From Sphagnum compactum (taxonomy: Eukaryota; Bryophyta; Sphagnopsida; Sphagnales): a DNA stretch of 64,000 bases. The stretch lies in the NCBI GenBank assembly GCA_965153455.1, contig OZ234494.1, positions 14,570,001 to 14,634,000 of the forward strand, written 5' to 3'. Shown here piece after piece: positions 34,869-49,800 of the stretch; positions within the stretch are counted from its first letter, which is position 1, and every line of letters begins with the position of its first letter. Below the pieces are notes generated by a model, which saw nothing but the letters and a program-made list of their open reading frames with translations, did not search any database and was not told the DNA's origin. The translations under genes were made by a program, and so were the position numbers.

Positions 34869-37800
34869 TCAGAACCCTTGCCGTGCTTTATACTCAGAAA
34901 TTTTCCGCCTCTTCTGTGCCTGGCGCTTCACATTCATCCTCATCTTCCGCTTAGCATTGCGCTCTGGGTCTACCAGGACTTTGATCTTTTCAGCACGCTT
35001 GCGGTTCTCACGCAGGTTCTTCACTTCCTGTCGTACTGAATTATACACATGTACAAACTTTCCTACTCCTATCACTTCTCTCAAGTGGTTTAGTACATCA
35101 TCTCCCATTGTCTTCAAATCCTCTGCAAATAGACATTGACAGTGCCAGTCAGTGATGAACTTGCCTTGTCACCAAAGGTGGACAAGAGTCTGTCAAAACA
35201 GTCTCCAAAATATGAGAACAGAAAAGAACTTGGGCAATACGTCTCTCCAGAAGTTAGTGAGTGTCAAGGTAACAAGCATGAACTACACCATTTTCCCAAG
35301 GTTAAGATCACTCACCGGGCACAGCCTTTGCCGCTGATCCTTCAGTAATCTTGAACAATGGCACAAGCATACTCCGCAAGTAGGGATCAATCCCTTCTGC
35401 ACCAAGCCTTGAAGCCATGGCTCTAAACCACTGTAATACAGCCTTTGCCTGAATGAACAATTGTGCTTGACCCAGTCAGTGGTGTTCCTACTTAAACTGG
35501 TCATTACACCAGGAGCAAAGCTATTTCCCAAGCCAGACTTGAAAGACAACTGACCAGAGAAGAAGAGGTGCAACAGACTCTAGCAGAGAAGCAAACTGCA
35601 TCCAGTGTATTAAAACCGAGTTCAGAGAGGGTGGACGGACCTGGACAGGCTGCACCTGAAGTGCAATTCTTTCTAACCTCCTAAAAACCATCAAAAGCGC
35701 CCATGATGGGGAATTCCCCTTCAGTGTATTCTCCTTGTGGCCATTGGCAAAAGGTTGATCTGCACCAGTATTCACATCAACAACAAGAGCAGCTTCTCCC
35801 TTGGGTTTTTGCTTGTCAGCCCCCAACATTACCAAGGCTTTCCCAACCCTCTCTTGGCTTTCTGTGTCATCACAGCCCACAAGTTGTGAGGTCCCAGGAA
35901 CCAATGGTGGAAGTGACGGCAACAAACATCCCACATAGACCAGATTCTTCACTGCCTGCTCTGAAAGTGCAGTATCAATGAATGCTGATCCCAACTGCTC
36001 GCTTAAAGATGCACCAATGAATAAAAGCCAGCTTGGTTGCAGAAGTTGAGCATCTCCCTACATTCACCAACAGCAAGGAATATGCAAATGTAAAAAATTT
36101 CAAGAAAGATTCACAATCTGCAGAAGTGATTGGATAAACTGAAACCGAAAGAGATCTTGCACCATGCTTCCTTGTATATAGTTGACCCTGCTCTTTGTCC
36201 ACAGTACGCATTACTGAAATGGAAACTTGACTACAAATGAGGAATTCAGCATGTGACCCTACATTGTTACAGATGAGATGGTGCAACCTTACCACTCTTG
36301 ACATCACCTCCAACTTAAATATCTCCGAGTCAGGCTGCGGACATGCCTCAAGGTACATGCCCAACAAGCGACTGCAGAGTTTGCGGATCCACATATGCGG
36401 ATGAAGCAAAAACAAGCATATCAATTGCCACAGCTCCTGCACAAACAGTTGATAATGAGATTGACCAAACAAAAATCAGCAGTGAACAACCATAGAATGA
36501 GGCCACAGATGTGACAACATTTAGTGAAACATAAGCCCACTGGAAACAGGTACCTGAAGCTCTTGCTCAAAGTACAAGCGAGGAAATTGCAGTAAGAGCT
36601 TTTCCACCATGGTCATTGCAAAATAAGCTTCTTGCCAAAACACAACATTGTCTTCATCTTCTTCCAATTCATATGAGTTTGATTGCTTCAGAATCTCAAT
36701 AGTTGCTTCCAGCACACCTTGTATGTGCCTTTCAAACTTTGATCCCAGGACCTCAATCAGAAACCCTAACACCTGAACAGAACCAAATATGACTAACAGT
36801 TCAGAACACGAAGCATCATTCAGCGGCAGGAATAATGGTGAGAGCATCTATAAACTCAACATCAATGGTTACAATGGTCTGCCCCATGATGGTGAACACA
36901 GAATTGAACAGTATGGAAAGGACCTGTTGTGTACGATGCAGGGCCATCCCTAGACTTGGAATGCTGTACCCAGTTTTATATGTTAGCATTGCCTCCGTAT
37001 ACAAACCTCACACCTAAGTCCATTTCCTTCTCAAGCTTCTGTAAGGTACCTGAGCTGCTGGTCGCCAGAGGCGAGAGTTGCCACCCTTGTACCATGAGAG
37101 GGAGAAGTCCAGCATCCGTTGGATTGACCGGGACCCCACCCGACCCATAAGCACCTTCAGGACTGTCCCTACCATCGCACGTACATGGCTAGCACTGTCA
37201 TTGACTAGCCTTGTCACTAGTGGCAAGAAGAGGGTCTCAGCTTGCTCCTCCACAACTGTTTCAGGAAACTTCATAATGACTGTGTGCAGCATTTCAAGGG
37301 CTGCTTCTCTGCCACTTGCATGCTCATATCTGTGAAATGACAGCCAAACCCTGTCATAATGGTACCACAAGGGAAACATACAACTTGCCTAGCTAGAAAG
37401 TGAGGTTTGATGCTGATACAAATCAACCTGCAATCCCATAGACTAACCATTTGAGCTAGATACAGAAGAAGTTCCCTCACCCTAAATTTGTGATCAAAAA
37501 ATCAAGATGATGCTGCAGGCGCTTCGGACCAAGAGGGTAATCCAGCAGAAATTGTAGCAAAATCTGACTGCACACCTGGCGTACATGTGGCATCTGACTC
37601 TTCACCATCAGCTCAGCCACCCGATTCATCATGTCATATATCTCTGGAACAAGGAGCTTTCGCCCAACCACAGCTTTGAGCAGAGAAAGAGCTGTGCTTC
37701 CAGAGCTGCTTTCCAAGTCTGTGAAAATTGGGAACTGTAACAGCAACCACAGCTGCTCCTCTGAAATCTTGGTGGTTTTACAGTGTCGAATGAGAGCAAT

Positions 37801-40800
37801 AAGAAGATGCAAGCATGCCTGCAAGAGTGGGTTCTCGCTCCGCCCGAACTGCTGGGACATGGAAAACACCAGTGTAGTGGCTTTGCCCCCATAAGTGTCA
37901 ACTGACGGAAGGGGAAGCCTTACCAGAAAACAAAGGCTTTTCATTGACCCAGACAAGACACCATCATACTTGGAATTCAAGCATTGAGCTAGGAGGCCCA
38001 CCAATGGATCCAGCATAGACAATGCTTGTCGGTCTTTCATGCTTACTTTGACTTTCTTCAGGTGGGTGAACAACAACTGTAGAGAAAATTCTGTGATCAA
38101 GTGGACATTGGGGATTGGCACCTTCACAGAATTGCTCTCATCAGAATTCCTTATGACCTTGGCAGACCTAGGATTGCTTGTACTGTTGATCTTGGCCTGC
38201 TTCTTAGCGGCCACTGCAAGTGACAAGACTGCTTCCTCATTTACACTGTCCTCAAGCAATCCATGGACTAGAACAAACAGATTTTCCTGTGTCACGGAGG
38301 GGTTGGACTGGAAACCTAATGCAATATGCTTAAGCATCGTTTCAATTTTAACCTTCCCTTTGGGTGTGAGTGATTGATGAAGATTCCGACGAACTATGTT
38401 AAGCATCACTGGAACTTGGGAGGGGAATGTGATGACTTGAGAAATCAACCGCACACTCTCAAAAGACCGCACATGCTTTGTTTCCTTCATCCTACCAGCA
38501 ATAGCCTCCACAGTCTTTTCTTCTGCAACCTCACCAAAAATATCATTCTCCAACAATCCCAATAACTGCTCAAGGCAATAATCAATCTCTCCAGGTTTCA
38601 CAGTGGGTATAAGCTTCACCAGCAATGAGTTCAGTGTGTATCCCAGGACATGGACCTCAAATCCCTTAGTAAGTGAAGCTTTCAACACTCCTGCAATATA
38701 ATGCAAGTAACGGGGGCCCAATATTGCAGCCACAGCGACAAGTGCAGACCTAGCCTCATCTCTCACTGCCTGGCTTTTGCGATTCTTGAGCAAGTTTGTG
38801 ATGCTTTGCACAATTCGTGGAAGCTCAAGCTCAATTATAGCCTCAGGCATCAGTTTGAGAATCTTAACTATTGTAAGAGCAACTGACGCATTGACGATAT
38901 CCATGTTTGAAACCATCAACTTGTTCACTTCTGGCAGAACCCGCTTACGCAAGAGTCCCTGAATATCATCTGGTAATTTTGGATCAGATACACCATGTTG
39001 AGTAAGGACCCCCTTTGTTCCCTCATCTTCCATCTCACCATTCATTGCATCACCACGGCTCTGCCCAGAACTTGTCTCAAAGAAGTGAAAGGCATCCAGG
39101 ATGGCACATGCCAACCGCACTAAAACTTTTTGATGATCAGGCTTTGAAGCCAGGAACCTGAATGACCTCATCAACAACCCAAAGTAAGGGTCCCATTGCA
39201 GCTGCCTGGCTATACTTGCTAGTGTCTCCACTGCAGCTTCCACAAGGTTCCCTTCCTTGTCCCCTTTTGCCTCAAACATGGAGTTCATAAATAGTGGAAC
39301 GAATATCCTCAAGAGTGCTCCCTGCCCAAAGATATGCAGACATTGTTCATCAGGTCAAAACAAAAATACTGGCCTCATTGATATAATCTCTTATCTTTAC
39401 TACTGTGCCTAGAGCAATAAATCACCTACAATTTTCCAAGAACACATCAAGAAAATGATTTCTTCACACTGCATTGATGAAGGGGAAAAACAAAATCTAT
39501 AAGATTCCAGAGAAAACTCCCCAAAAAACACTTTGAAGGTAACAGTTGTGCCAGTTTGAGCAAAACCAAAACAAGGATGCAGGTAAAACTGTGCACAAAC
39601 ACCACAAGGGGAGCAAATTCTCACTGTCTTCATGACAAGAAACTCAAAAAAACTCACCTGAGAAAATTGACCAGAAGCACATGATGCCCTGAATCTTGCC
39701 ATAGCTTTTATTCTTCTATGTACCTGCACAAACCAGTAATGCCATGATACAAGCACATCATAAAATATGAAGACCAATATCACCAAAACCAATATTGTAT
39801 GAACAAGTCCACAAGCCAGTATACAGCGGCATGCTGCAGAAAACTAACCTGCAAGTGGACAATATTGTTAAAGAAGTCAACTTCTGGATCTGTACTCAAG
39901 AGACAGCTGTACTCATTCAATGCCGGAACGGTTGGAAAGCACAGAGTCATCTCCCGTAGCAAAGCCACCCACTCCTGCATTGGTCATGAAAAATTGATTG
40001 GCAATTGAACAAGCCCAATTTTTAATCACTAGCACTTTCTAGACACAAGTTCCAATTTCCTTTCCTTCACCTGTCTATCTGATACCACACTTCACCTTGC
40101 TAATTGCTTTCGTGTACATCTCAACAAAAACTACTAAACAAGGTCTCATTTTCCTCCTTCTCTCCCTGCCTGCCAACTGCATGTGGCTCACAATAACCAT
40201 GCACTCATTAAGTGTTTAACAATGTTTACAGTGGATCATGATCTCGAATCCAGCTTGCCAGTGCCATTGTTACTATTCCCTCATGTGCAACAGTGTTTCA
40301 CAACAGAATCGAACCATACCCATCTGACAACCAGCAGTTCTGAGCCCACTGAGTTGCGAAGAAATGGAAGTAGAAACCTTTGCACCATCGATTTCACTGA
40401 CTGCACCTCTTCCCTTACAGGCAAGTCAAGCATATCATCAACCCCCTCTAGAGCATCATCTGCAACATGCTCACCAGGTACATCAACCATGACTATCCCA
40501 GTCTCCTCGCCTGTTTCTTTCTTGCTCTCCACTTCAGCTCCTACCATGTTTTCAATGCCTGTATCACTTGGAAGAGCAGATGCAAAGCGGACAAACAACT
40601 GCAAGCAACTTGAAGCACTGTGTCTGAGGGACATGTCTGTAGAGCCCATGTCATGTACAGCATGTGAAAGAACCAGAAGAGCCAGTGGTCGTGTCAGCCC
40701 AGAGAGCAGGGAATTGTCAATATGTTCATAAGCCTGGATACGACACTCATAGTCAAACTCTTCAAGGGTCATCCTTGACATTGCATTGAGATCTGTTACT

Positions 40801-43800
40801 AAATTTGCCTGCAGATAACAAATCAAGTTGTCTGTTATGATCCTGTCAGCTTGGGAGGGCTAGAACAGAGCTCAGAATCAAAATCAGCATGTAAAAGGTT
40901 CCAAAGCAACCTGTAACCCTGCAAAGATTTGCTCCTGTTTGAAGAGAAAAGGTTGGACAAGTCAAGAGCTTTGTGGTGAGATGCTCACCACTGTTGACAG
41001 AGAAGAATCGCACTGCGCAAACTCTTGCAGTGTTTGACAGACAGCTGAACGCACACTTTGTACTGAGACAGAGGCTAATAGAGGTGCAAGGACTGGCAAG
41101 CATGTTTGCACAACCTCAGCATCCAATGCCGGTGCAAGACCCCTGATAATATGGAGCACCTCTGTGCATGCTTCTGCACACACAATCAACCATGTAACCA
41201 TACTTTGCAGAAAGTTCTTTGGGTGGTGGAAATACAGAACAATACTTCTAAAGTTGTTCCAGAGATGAAAGGCACGACTTAGGTTGAACACCAACATTCA
41301 AACTCACCATGGTCCATGCGCTTCTTGACCTTAAGAAAAGGCAGCAGCACACCCAGTAACTTCCGTGCCTCCTGAGAATCCGTTATGTACTGACTCAGAC
41401 GGTTGAGTATTCTAAGCTCCTGTCTTGATGAAAATCCTGCTCTCTTACCCCTGTTGCACATCAAAGCAAACCTCCACTAATTAAAACTTACATGCACCAC
41501 AAAAATCATATTATGAGAATCCAGACAATACACCAATAGAAAGGCAGTCATAGAAATAAGACAAGAATGTGAATCAGTGCCACCATTTGCAAACCAACAA
41601 CATAAAGATGCCCCAAACAATGTCCATGAGAAGCCAACATATGACTGCAAACACAAGTGCAAGGAGGCTCTTACGTTGTCTTCTCACGCAGATTAGCCAA
41701 CAAATTATGGATTTGAGAAAGGATGACATAGATATGTGGCAGCAGCACTGTTCTCATTACTTCCATACCAACATCACCATCTTCCTTTTCCAAGTCAAGC
41801 AGACTCTCCACAAAGCTTAATGTTGCTTTGACCATTGCTGGTGAGGCTGCCTTCAAACTGAGCACCATCATGACATTGGGAACTAAAGATTGATCCCGGG
41901 CAAGTAATAATGCAAGCTCCTCACTCTTCGCCATAGCCAGGAAACAAGCAAAGAGAGATCCAGGGGTACTGTTGGCATGGTTCTCTTTGGCAAATCTCTG
42001 TATTGATGGTGCCATTGCATCAAAGAAAATATCCCAATAAATGCTGTTAAAATCAAGGTCCTCGAACTTCGTCAATACTATTGATATGATTTTCAGGCAA
42101 AGGGTTCGTATCTCATGGTTACCACCTGAAGTGGTCTTCATGAAGGGGACTCCATCCTCAAGCTCATGTATCTCCTTATCTTCATCTGCACATAATTTAA
42201 ATTCTGGAATCACTGTAAGATAGCAGTAGCATTCACATTCATTGAAAGTTTGTCCTGATGTTTACAGAAAATTACCTTCTTGGCAATTGTTGAGGTCTGC
42301 AGGTTGAGTACCTTCACCCTCTGCTGGAAAGGCCTTGACTTCAGGCTCTTCCTTGGCAGTGTCAACTTCCATAGACTCCACAGCAGACAGCTGAACACCA
42401 GATCCTGCCTTGCAAATATCCATCAATGAAGAATCTTCTGCAGTTAAGGTCACATAAACAACAGGAACAGTCATATCACTTGCTCTTCCAGGCTCCTCCT
42501 TGCCATCTACTGATCTGGCAGCCTCCAGCACAGGTTCGTCACAGAGTCCATGAACATCTTCATTATATTCTTGACTTTCACATGCACCCTCAAGGCATCT
42601 GAAAACTAACGCCAAAAGAGCATGTAGATAGGATTGCAGTCTGTCATGGCCAAAAATACCCAAGGCATCTCTGACCATATGGAGAAACCCAATTTTCCTT
42701 TTGTAAGGAAGTGCTGCCATGGCCTTGCAATCAACTCTATCAATGAAATCTGAGTTCACTGTCCCCTGTTCTACAGCAACCTGCCAGGCAGGCTTTGATC
42801 CACTCAAGGCCTTGTTATCCCATCCAGTGAAGCCTGTCTGAAGTGGCTTTAAAAGAAGGCAGAAAAGAGGGGCAAGCTCCCTGGTTTCCAGTTGTGACAA
42901 GAAGGACAGAATCGCATTCCTTTGACCACCTACTGCTCCCTACAATTGAGTTGAGAAGAAAACATCAACACACACATCACATTAGAACTTCATGAATCGC
43001 AGAATGCTATGCACTAGTTTGCCACACATAGAAGGGAGGCACAACACCCAGATCCTCATAAACTACACAGACTGCCCAGAAGGTTGGAAGAAGCTAGAGG
43101 ATGACAGCACAGGATCTGATGCATTGACTCTCACTTTTCCAGAAGCCTTGGTACTTCGTTTCATGATTTTCGGGTACAGAATGCTGAGCACAACTGCCAG
43201 CAACCCCTCTCGATGCTCTGCCTGCACCTGGTGGCTGTCTCTACTCACATTCCAAGTGACTAGTTCTTCTCGAAGGGTTGAATGTGAGATAAGGTTTTCA
43301 AGGTGCTCCACATACAAGGTCAGATAACCATCCCTCCAGTTTAGAAGACACTCAAGGCTTAGCTTCTGGATGGCTGGGTCACTATCCATAAGAAACCTGC
43401 AACATGCAAGACACAACTTGATTCTTAATATGTACATACCTGGAAGATTACACCTCAGAATCAAGCAAACCATAGAAAACAAATTGTGCAACTGCATGGC
43501 CACTATCCAGTCCTTGACAAAGGAGCTCACCTGTTAAGGAGGGTCTCCTTCACAATTGAGCTCTTGAAGAGTGATCGTGCATTTCGCATCTCCTTAAGCA
43601 ATATCAACCATTCCTTCAAAGCTGATTGCCAATCTTTCCCACTTCCACCTTGATGGACTTCCACGTTTTCACTGAGAATGCAAAGAACCCATAGTATCAG
43701 AATACCTCAGAGCATTGTAGAAGTCACAGCCCCACAATGCCCATTGGAACAGTCCCCAAAAAAAACATTGGTCGCTCTTCAGAGGCTCTCTTGTGTACAA

Positions 43801-46800
43801 AAACTTGCAGTATAAAAATAAAAAAACAAACCTGTCTTCTTCATAGTTCTCAAGGCCAGAAAACACCAGAAATAGAGGCACAAGTTGTCGTGACTTTGCC
43901 TCTGCAAGCTTTGGGACCTTCTGGATTGTCCGCAATAGCAATGTAAGTAAGGTAGCAGTGTCAGTGCTTTCAGTGCCTGAAGACAACTGATGATCCAACC
44001 TGGTCTGCAAATCTGCACACAAACAGGAAACATATCAACCTTAGAACACCCCCATTGACTGCACCTTATGGAACATACTCATCTCTTTTCCTTTCAATAT
44101 TTTCTTCATATCACCTGAATGTTATAAGAAGACCGAGGTGCCTGTCAACAATATGGTCATGCCTCTACCCATGTGACTGCAACAATGACCCCCCTGGCTC
44201 ACAAATAATGTCTCTTCTGGAATGTGATATGCAAGTTCAAGAATATCTATGAAATTCCAAAGAAAACTATTCAACACTTTGGAAGGTAACCATTCTGTCA
44301 GTTTCACCAAAATTAAGAAAATAAGATTGATTGTGGTCATAACCTTTCTGAGTGTCTTTCACAAAAGCATCAGACCATAACCTCAGTAATCAATGCCTGT
44401 GATGAGCTGCCATGACTTCCCACTGACTTCATGTGCTCCCTACAGTGGTATAAATAAGTACATAATAATCTGCCCAAAAATTTCAGGCAAACTGTTGTAC
44501 AAATATCTGGATCCTGAGTTTCAGTTGCAGAATATGTAAGAATTATGTTAAAGCATCCTCTTTCCTAGCAACACCCATCCTAACAGATTCTGACTTGACA
44601 CACCAAAAAAGATCAATAACAACTACTTCAGCCAAAAAGTTACCATGTAAGACAGCAGTATCATCATCTGAAGCATGCCCTTTGATGGTGTGTCTTGTTG
44701 GCTGATGGAGAAAAAGCTCCTGGAAATTTTGCAAATACATTAACAACTGATCCCAGGCAATACTGCCATGAGAGCCCACCACTCCAGCCAGGGAGTCCAT
44801 GGCTGCATCCCACAGCAAAGCAAACCGATTGCGCAGCACACCAATCATACCATGAACAAGTAGCAGGATATAAGCGGCCGGAGTCCTGCCCGCACAAACG
44901 TCCACTTTGATGCGTGCAAGAATAAGACTACTTTGGCGGCAGTTTTCAAGACTTAGAGGTGCCTCCTCTACTGCCTTTAGCTGCTGTATAACCTGCAAGT
45001 GCAGAGAGATGTATACATTAAACAAGTCATTTGCAATTGCTTCAAATTGATGATCTTCATATGCTGAACACAATCCTCAACACTATGATCAGAATGGCAG
45101 TAGTCACTGAGTCCAACCATCATGACAAGAACAGCAATCCACAACAGTATCCAACCCCACCACAATTTCTGAAGGACTTGTGCTTATCATCAGGAATGAT
45201 ACAATCACATGATCTCCTCCTTGATTGCAGTTGGCAGTCACCCACTGCATCCTCATAGCTCTCTGTTGCCAAGCACTTTCTTGCCTTTATAAGCTAGTTT
45301 CTGGTTAAACTGCACACACCTGACTTTTATGCTGACTCTCCTCATGTGGATGTGCATCATCAGTTTTCTGTTGCTTGGTGTGACCTTGCACAGGTTCATG
45401 CCCTGACAATGGAAGAGGCTCAAAATGGCTCAAGATCCCCAAAGTCACAAGTCGTAAAGCTTTATCTGCTGCCCCTAGATTTGCTTCAAAGGCTTTCAGA
45501 AACTTCAAGGAAGCTGCTTCACTAAGTTCTTCAGGATACTCTCTGGACTCATCACCATTCAAATGCCTGGAAAAAAAACATGCTCAAGCTTGTTACAGGT
45601 TTCAAAGCAATATAGGAAGATAATTCCCAATACCACCAAATTAGAATCCGTGGGTCAAGTAACCTGAGCTCATGAACCTTCTTCAAGACCCTCCTTGAAT
45701 ACTAATCAACAACCAATTAACCTTCTTTGAGACCCACCTTGAATACTGACCAATAACCAATCCTTAAATGAGGATAAAATAATTGGTGGGAAATGACCAG
45801 AGGAGATGATTGCAAAGCAGTCTCAGAAACAGTTGGAATTCCCTACCAAGCTAAGAGCAAACATTACCTAAATGTTCCATCCAATAGATCACAAACAGCT
45901 CTCAAGACAGGGGCTGACTGTTGATGCTCCATAGCAAACCCAAGATAGGTGCTCACACACTTTGACAAAGCAACTGGAATGGATGCCCTTCGGAGAACTT
46001 TCATATGCGCACTGAGAGCCGCCCCCAGTAAGGCCTCCCACAGCTTCTGGACATCCGCACTAACTTCTTCCATGCCTTCTGCAAAACCCACATTAACAAA
46101 CACCCAAAATGATGTAAAATGGTCAAGGAATTTCTCATCACTGTGAATCACATTGTTCCAGCCTTACTTACTTTTTCTCCTTCCTCAGTTTCTCAGGTCC
46201 AGTTTCTTCATCATCATCCAACAGTATGTTCTCATACTATAAGAGGATTTACCCATGATGCCAAACTAGCTCGTGAACACAAATGATATGGAAGCTCAAA
46301 ATGATAACCAAGAAAACAAGGGAACAGAAGAGAAAAAGCACAAGAGAGAAAAGACAAGGACTGAAGAGAAAACAGGAGAGAGATTCGAAGCATATACAAA
46401 CCCGCACCCACCACAGCAAGCAGAGGTATACCTTTGTTAAAAGATGCCAGATGGTCCTTGGTGGCCAATGCATACTCCCAGGCACCCATTGAGTTCTCAC
46501 CCTCATACTCAACTGAATATGGAAAGCATTGGAGTGCTATCCAAACCATAGCTGGTTCCACAGTCTGCCATTCATCTTCATGCTTTTCAGCATCCTCAAA
46601 AGGTCCTGAACCTGACCTAAGTCGTGTTGTTGCTAGCTTGATCACTTGATTGATAAAGGTGACTAATCCTGCAGTGTCTGGCAAGTTCCTCAACAAAAGT
46701 GGCTGGCTTGCCATTGGATCCATTTTCATGCACAAATCCAAGAGCAGAGGGACCACTTTGGAGGAATAGCTTGACTTGAGCCGATCAAATGCCCTGCAGG

Positions 46801-49800
46801 GATGAACAGATAAATAAGACAATTTCATGTACACACCTTGTTCCTGCACAGGCGTCTGCCACTACAATTCCGGTCCAAATCTCAGTAACAGCTTGCACAT
46901 TCAGGATCTGACTCCACATGTTGAGAGATGACATACCTGAGCAGATGAGGAACAAAGGAACGCACCAAGTCATGGTCCTGCTCAATTATACCCTGCAGGA
47001 AAGGCAGTAGGCTGTAGACAACACCCGAAAGTGAGAAGAAATAAATCACAGAATACGTGCACATACATGAGCCTGCACAAGCATTCTACCTCAGAAACAG
47101 AATACGCATCAAATGTACACAGATATCAGTATGTGTCCCCATATCTAGTGCAAACCAAATGGACCTCCTTCATTAGTAGATGTGAAGAGATGGAAACTGG
47201 GATGTGCAAATATGTACCACTCAGCTCTCTGACATGCAAATGCAGCAGCCCAAGCTGGGGCAGTCTTTGCAATAATAGCTGGACCAAAGCTTGCACCAGC
47301 AGCTTGTCCATGACTTTTGACCAGACCCAATAAAAGTCTCAGTATCTCAGAACATAACTTTGTTGGAGGATCTATCAATGATTTGGAAGGCACTGATGGT
47401 GCAGGTGCTTCTATATCCTCTTTCAAAAAATGTTGGAGTAGTCTAGTGGCTAGAGTGAAAAGTGGTTCATAATCTGCAGCCAAACAAAAGACATTTTTTA
47501 GACCTTCAAGTAGAAACCACCACAATACACGCTCTCAGGCAAACAGAGTGCAATGTGCCACCAGAACCAAATTCTACAATACACTTTCTTCATTGACTTT
47601 CATGACATACCAAATTCTATCCTACCAGTACTCTGCTTCCATTGACACGTGTGCTGTTGAAGCCATTGCCATGTTTGTCAAGGAGGCTTGCAAAGATGTT
47701 TGTCACAAACTGACAGCAAAATGTGACCTAAATTCTTAAACAAGAAGTTCAATCAACCTCCCCCCCCCCCCCCCCACAACGTCAGGGAAATTGGAGCATG
47801 CCCAACTAAGTCTCAACCCACCATGCACTCGACTTCCTTTTCTGAACTCAAGGACGCCATTCAGCAAGTACAGAAGATTGGTCAGATGGGACCACCAATC
47901 TTGTTCTGACAGAGCACTGTTGTCATGCTGCACAACAGACACTCCATTTGTATTCTCCTGCATGGAGACTTTTGCTTCTGCAGTCTCCTGTTCAATCCTA
48001 TGCCTATTCTCTTTTGAATGGATCCCTGCTTGATCCAAGTGCTGTAATACCCGCTGTAACTCCCCATTAATTTCTTCCAACAGACAAGTCCAAAGAAGAT
48101 TCAGCTTTTCCCGGTGCAGGTCTTCACATATACGCCCCAATGTCTCTTCCACAACTTGCACAGCAATCTCCCTACTTTCTGAAGAACACAAAACCATGAT
48201 GATCACATGGATATATCAGTACTTTTGCCAGAAGCCCCTCTTTGCAGCCCATGACTGTGATGGGGATCATTCAGTGTCATGTATCCTGATAATAGCATCC
48301 TCCATATTGCAACCCCAAGAAAAGACTGCAGACCTTTATGACACCTTCTCTTGAGAAAATGACCTGACTTTGCAGGAGTTTACCTGGCTTGTTTTTGGTC
48401 ACCCCAGACAGAATTGAGTGGTCAAGCAACAGACGCAATAGTGACTCAGCCCGAGAATGCAACCCTGAGGAATGGCCTTTCAGGGTGAACCAAAAGAGAG
48501 CTGCAACCGATTCTTTTCCACCATCAGGATCTGCTTCAGCTTCTGAAACCAGTCTTCTAGTTCCTGCAATGCTCCAGCAAGAAACCATGCCAAATTGCCT
48601 GAGAATACATGACATTAGCAGCAGAAAGATCAAAAATAGCACTCAACAATTGTTGCACCCTCCTACAGTACCAAATTCCAAAGAACTAATCAAACTCTTG
48701 ATGGTCAATAGCACCAGCAGTCAATCAGAAAGCAAAATACCTTTAATAAGTTGTTTAGTGGGTGCATTTCGAAGCAAAAATGATATGGCCTCTGCAGCAA
48801 ACTCCTGAACATAGGACTTTGGATAGCAGCGTAGGCCTTTGGTTGTTCTGCATCTCAACATCCAAAAACACACCAAGAAACATCTAGTAAGAAGACAAAA
48901 CTGGTGCTTCAAGCTCTCAAAAACAACAACATAGTCAGGTTTAGGGTTTAGTGGACCTGAGCTATGAAAAATCTAAATCCAAAACTCACTAAATCCAGTT
49001 CCCTCAACAGTGAGGAGGAAATTCAGACTGATTGAACTATCAGCTAACAGATGCAATCATAGGTAGAGTTCATAGCCCTCAAAACTTCTAGCAAAACAAC
49101 ATTGGAAACCAACTGGCCTTGAGGCCAACTGTTGGAACCACATCCAAAAATGTACATGAGCAAAGAAGATAAGAGGATTACTGCAGGACTCACTTAAGGA
49201 TGAAAGAAATGTCTTTGATGAGGGGTTTGGTCAGATACTTGATGACATATGAAACCGATGTAAAAATCTGCAGCACCAACAGGTCATCCACCGTTTCCAG
49301 AAACTCTTGAGAATCAGCATGACAGTATGTTCCATATTGTATGCATTGGGAAGTACTGCTTAGCTTCATATATATAACACCTGAACTACTCATACAACAT
49401 AAGAAATGCAATCCACCTGAATACAAATCATCAGTGCCTTACACCAGACTCAATATACAAAGTAAAGTTGCAAATCCCATGCCTGTTCTAGGAGCTCAGG
49501 GTCACGGTCTGCACCCTCTTTTAGCACACCAACACAAGCATCAAAAAATTGTGGGATGTACCTGCATATTCAAAAATTAATTATCAAAACTCAAATCCCC
49601 CAACATCTACAGAAGAAATATATCTTCAATGAAGCACATCATTAAACACTCACACAGAGACAGACAGACAGACAGACAGGAAGCGAAGAGACTATGGTCA
49701 GACAAAAGAGAGGAGGAAAGATGATTAATGCTTGGCACATAGCAGCAAGAAAATAAGGCCATTTATTTACCTATTTATGTAAGGTTGCAGCCTTTCTCTT

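Noticed and set aside
44390-44450. Possible extra UTP20 exon between the exons ending at 44644 and starting at 44012
   Set aside because: Neither acceptor choice gives an open frame in the needed phase, and the two flanking exons join directly in phase with good homology across the junction.
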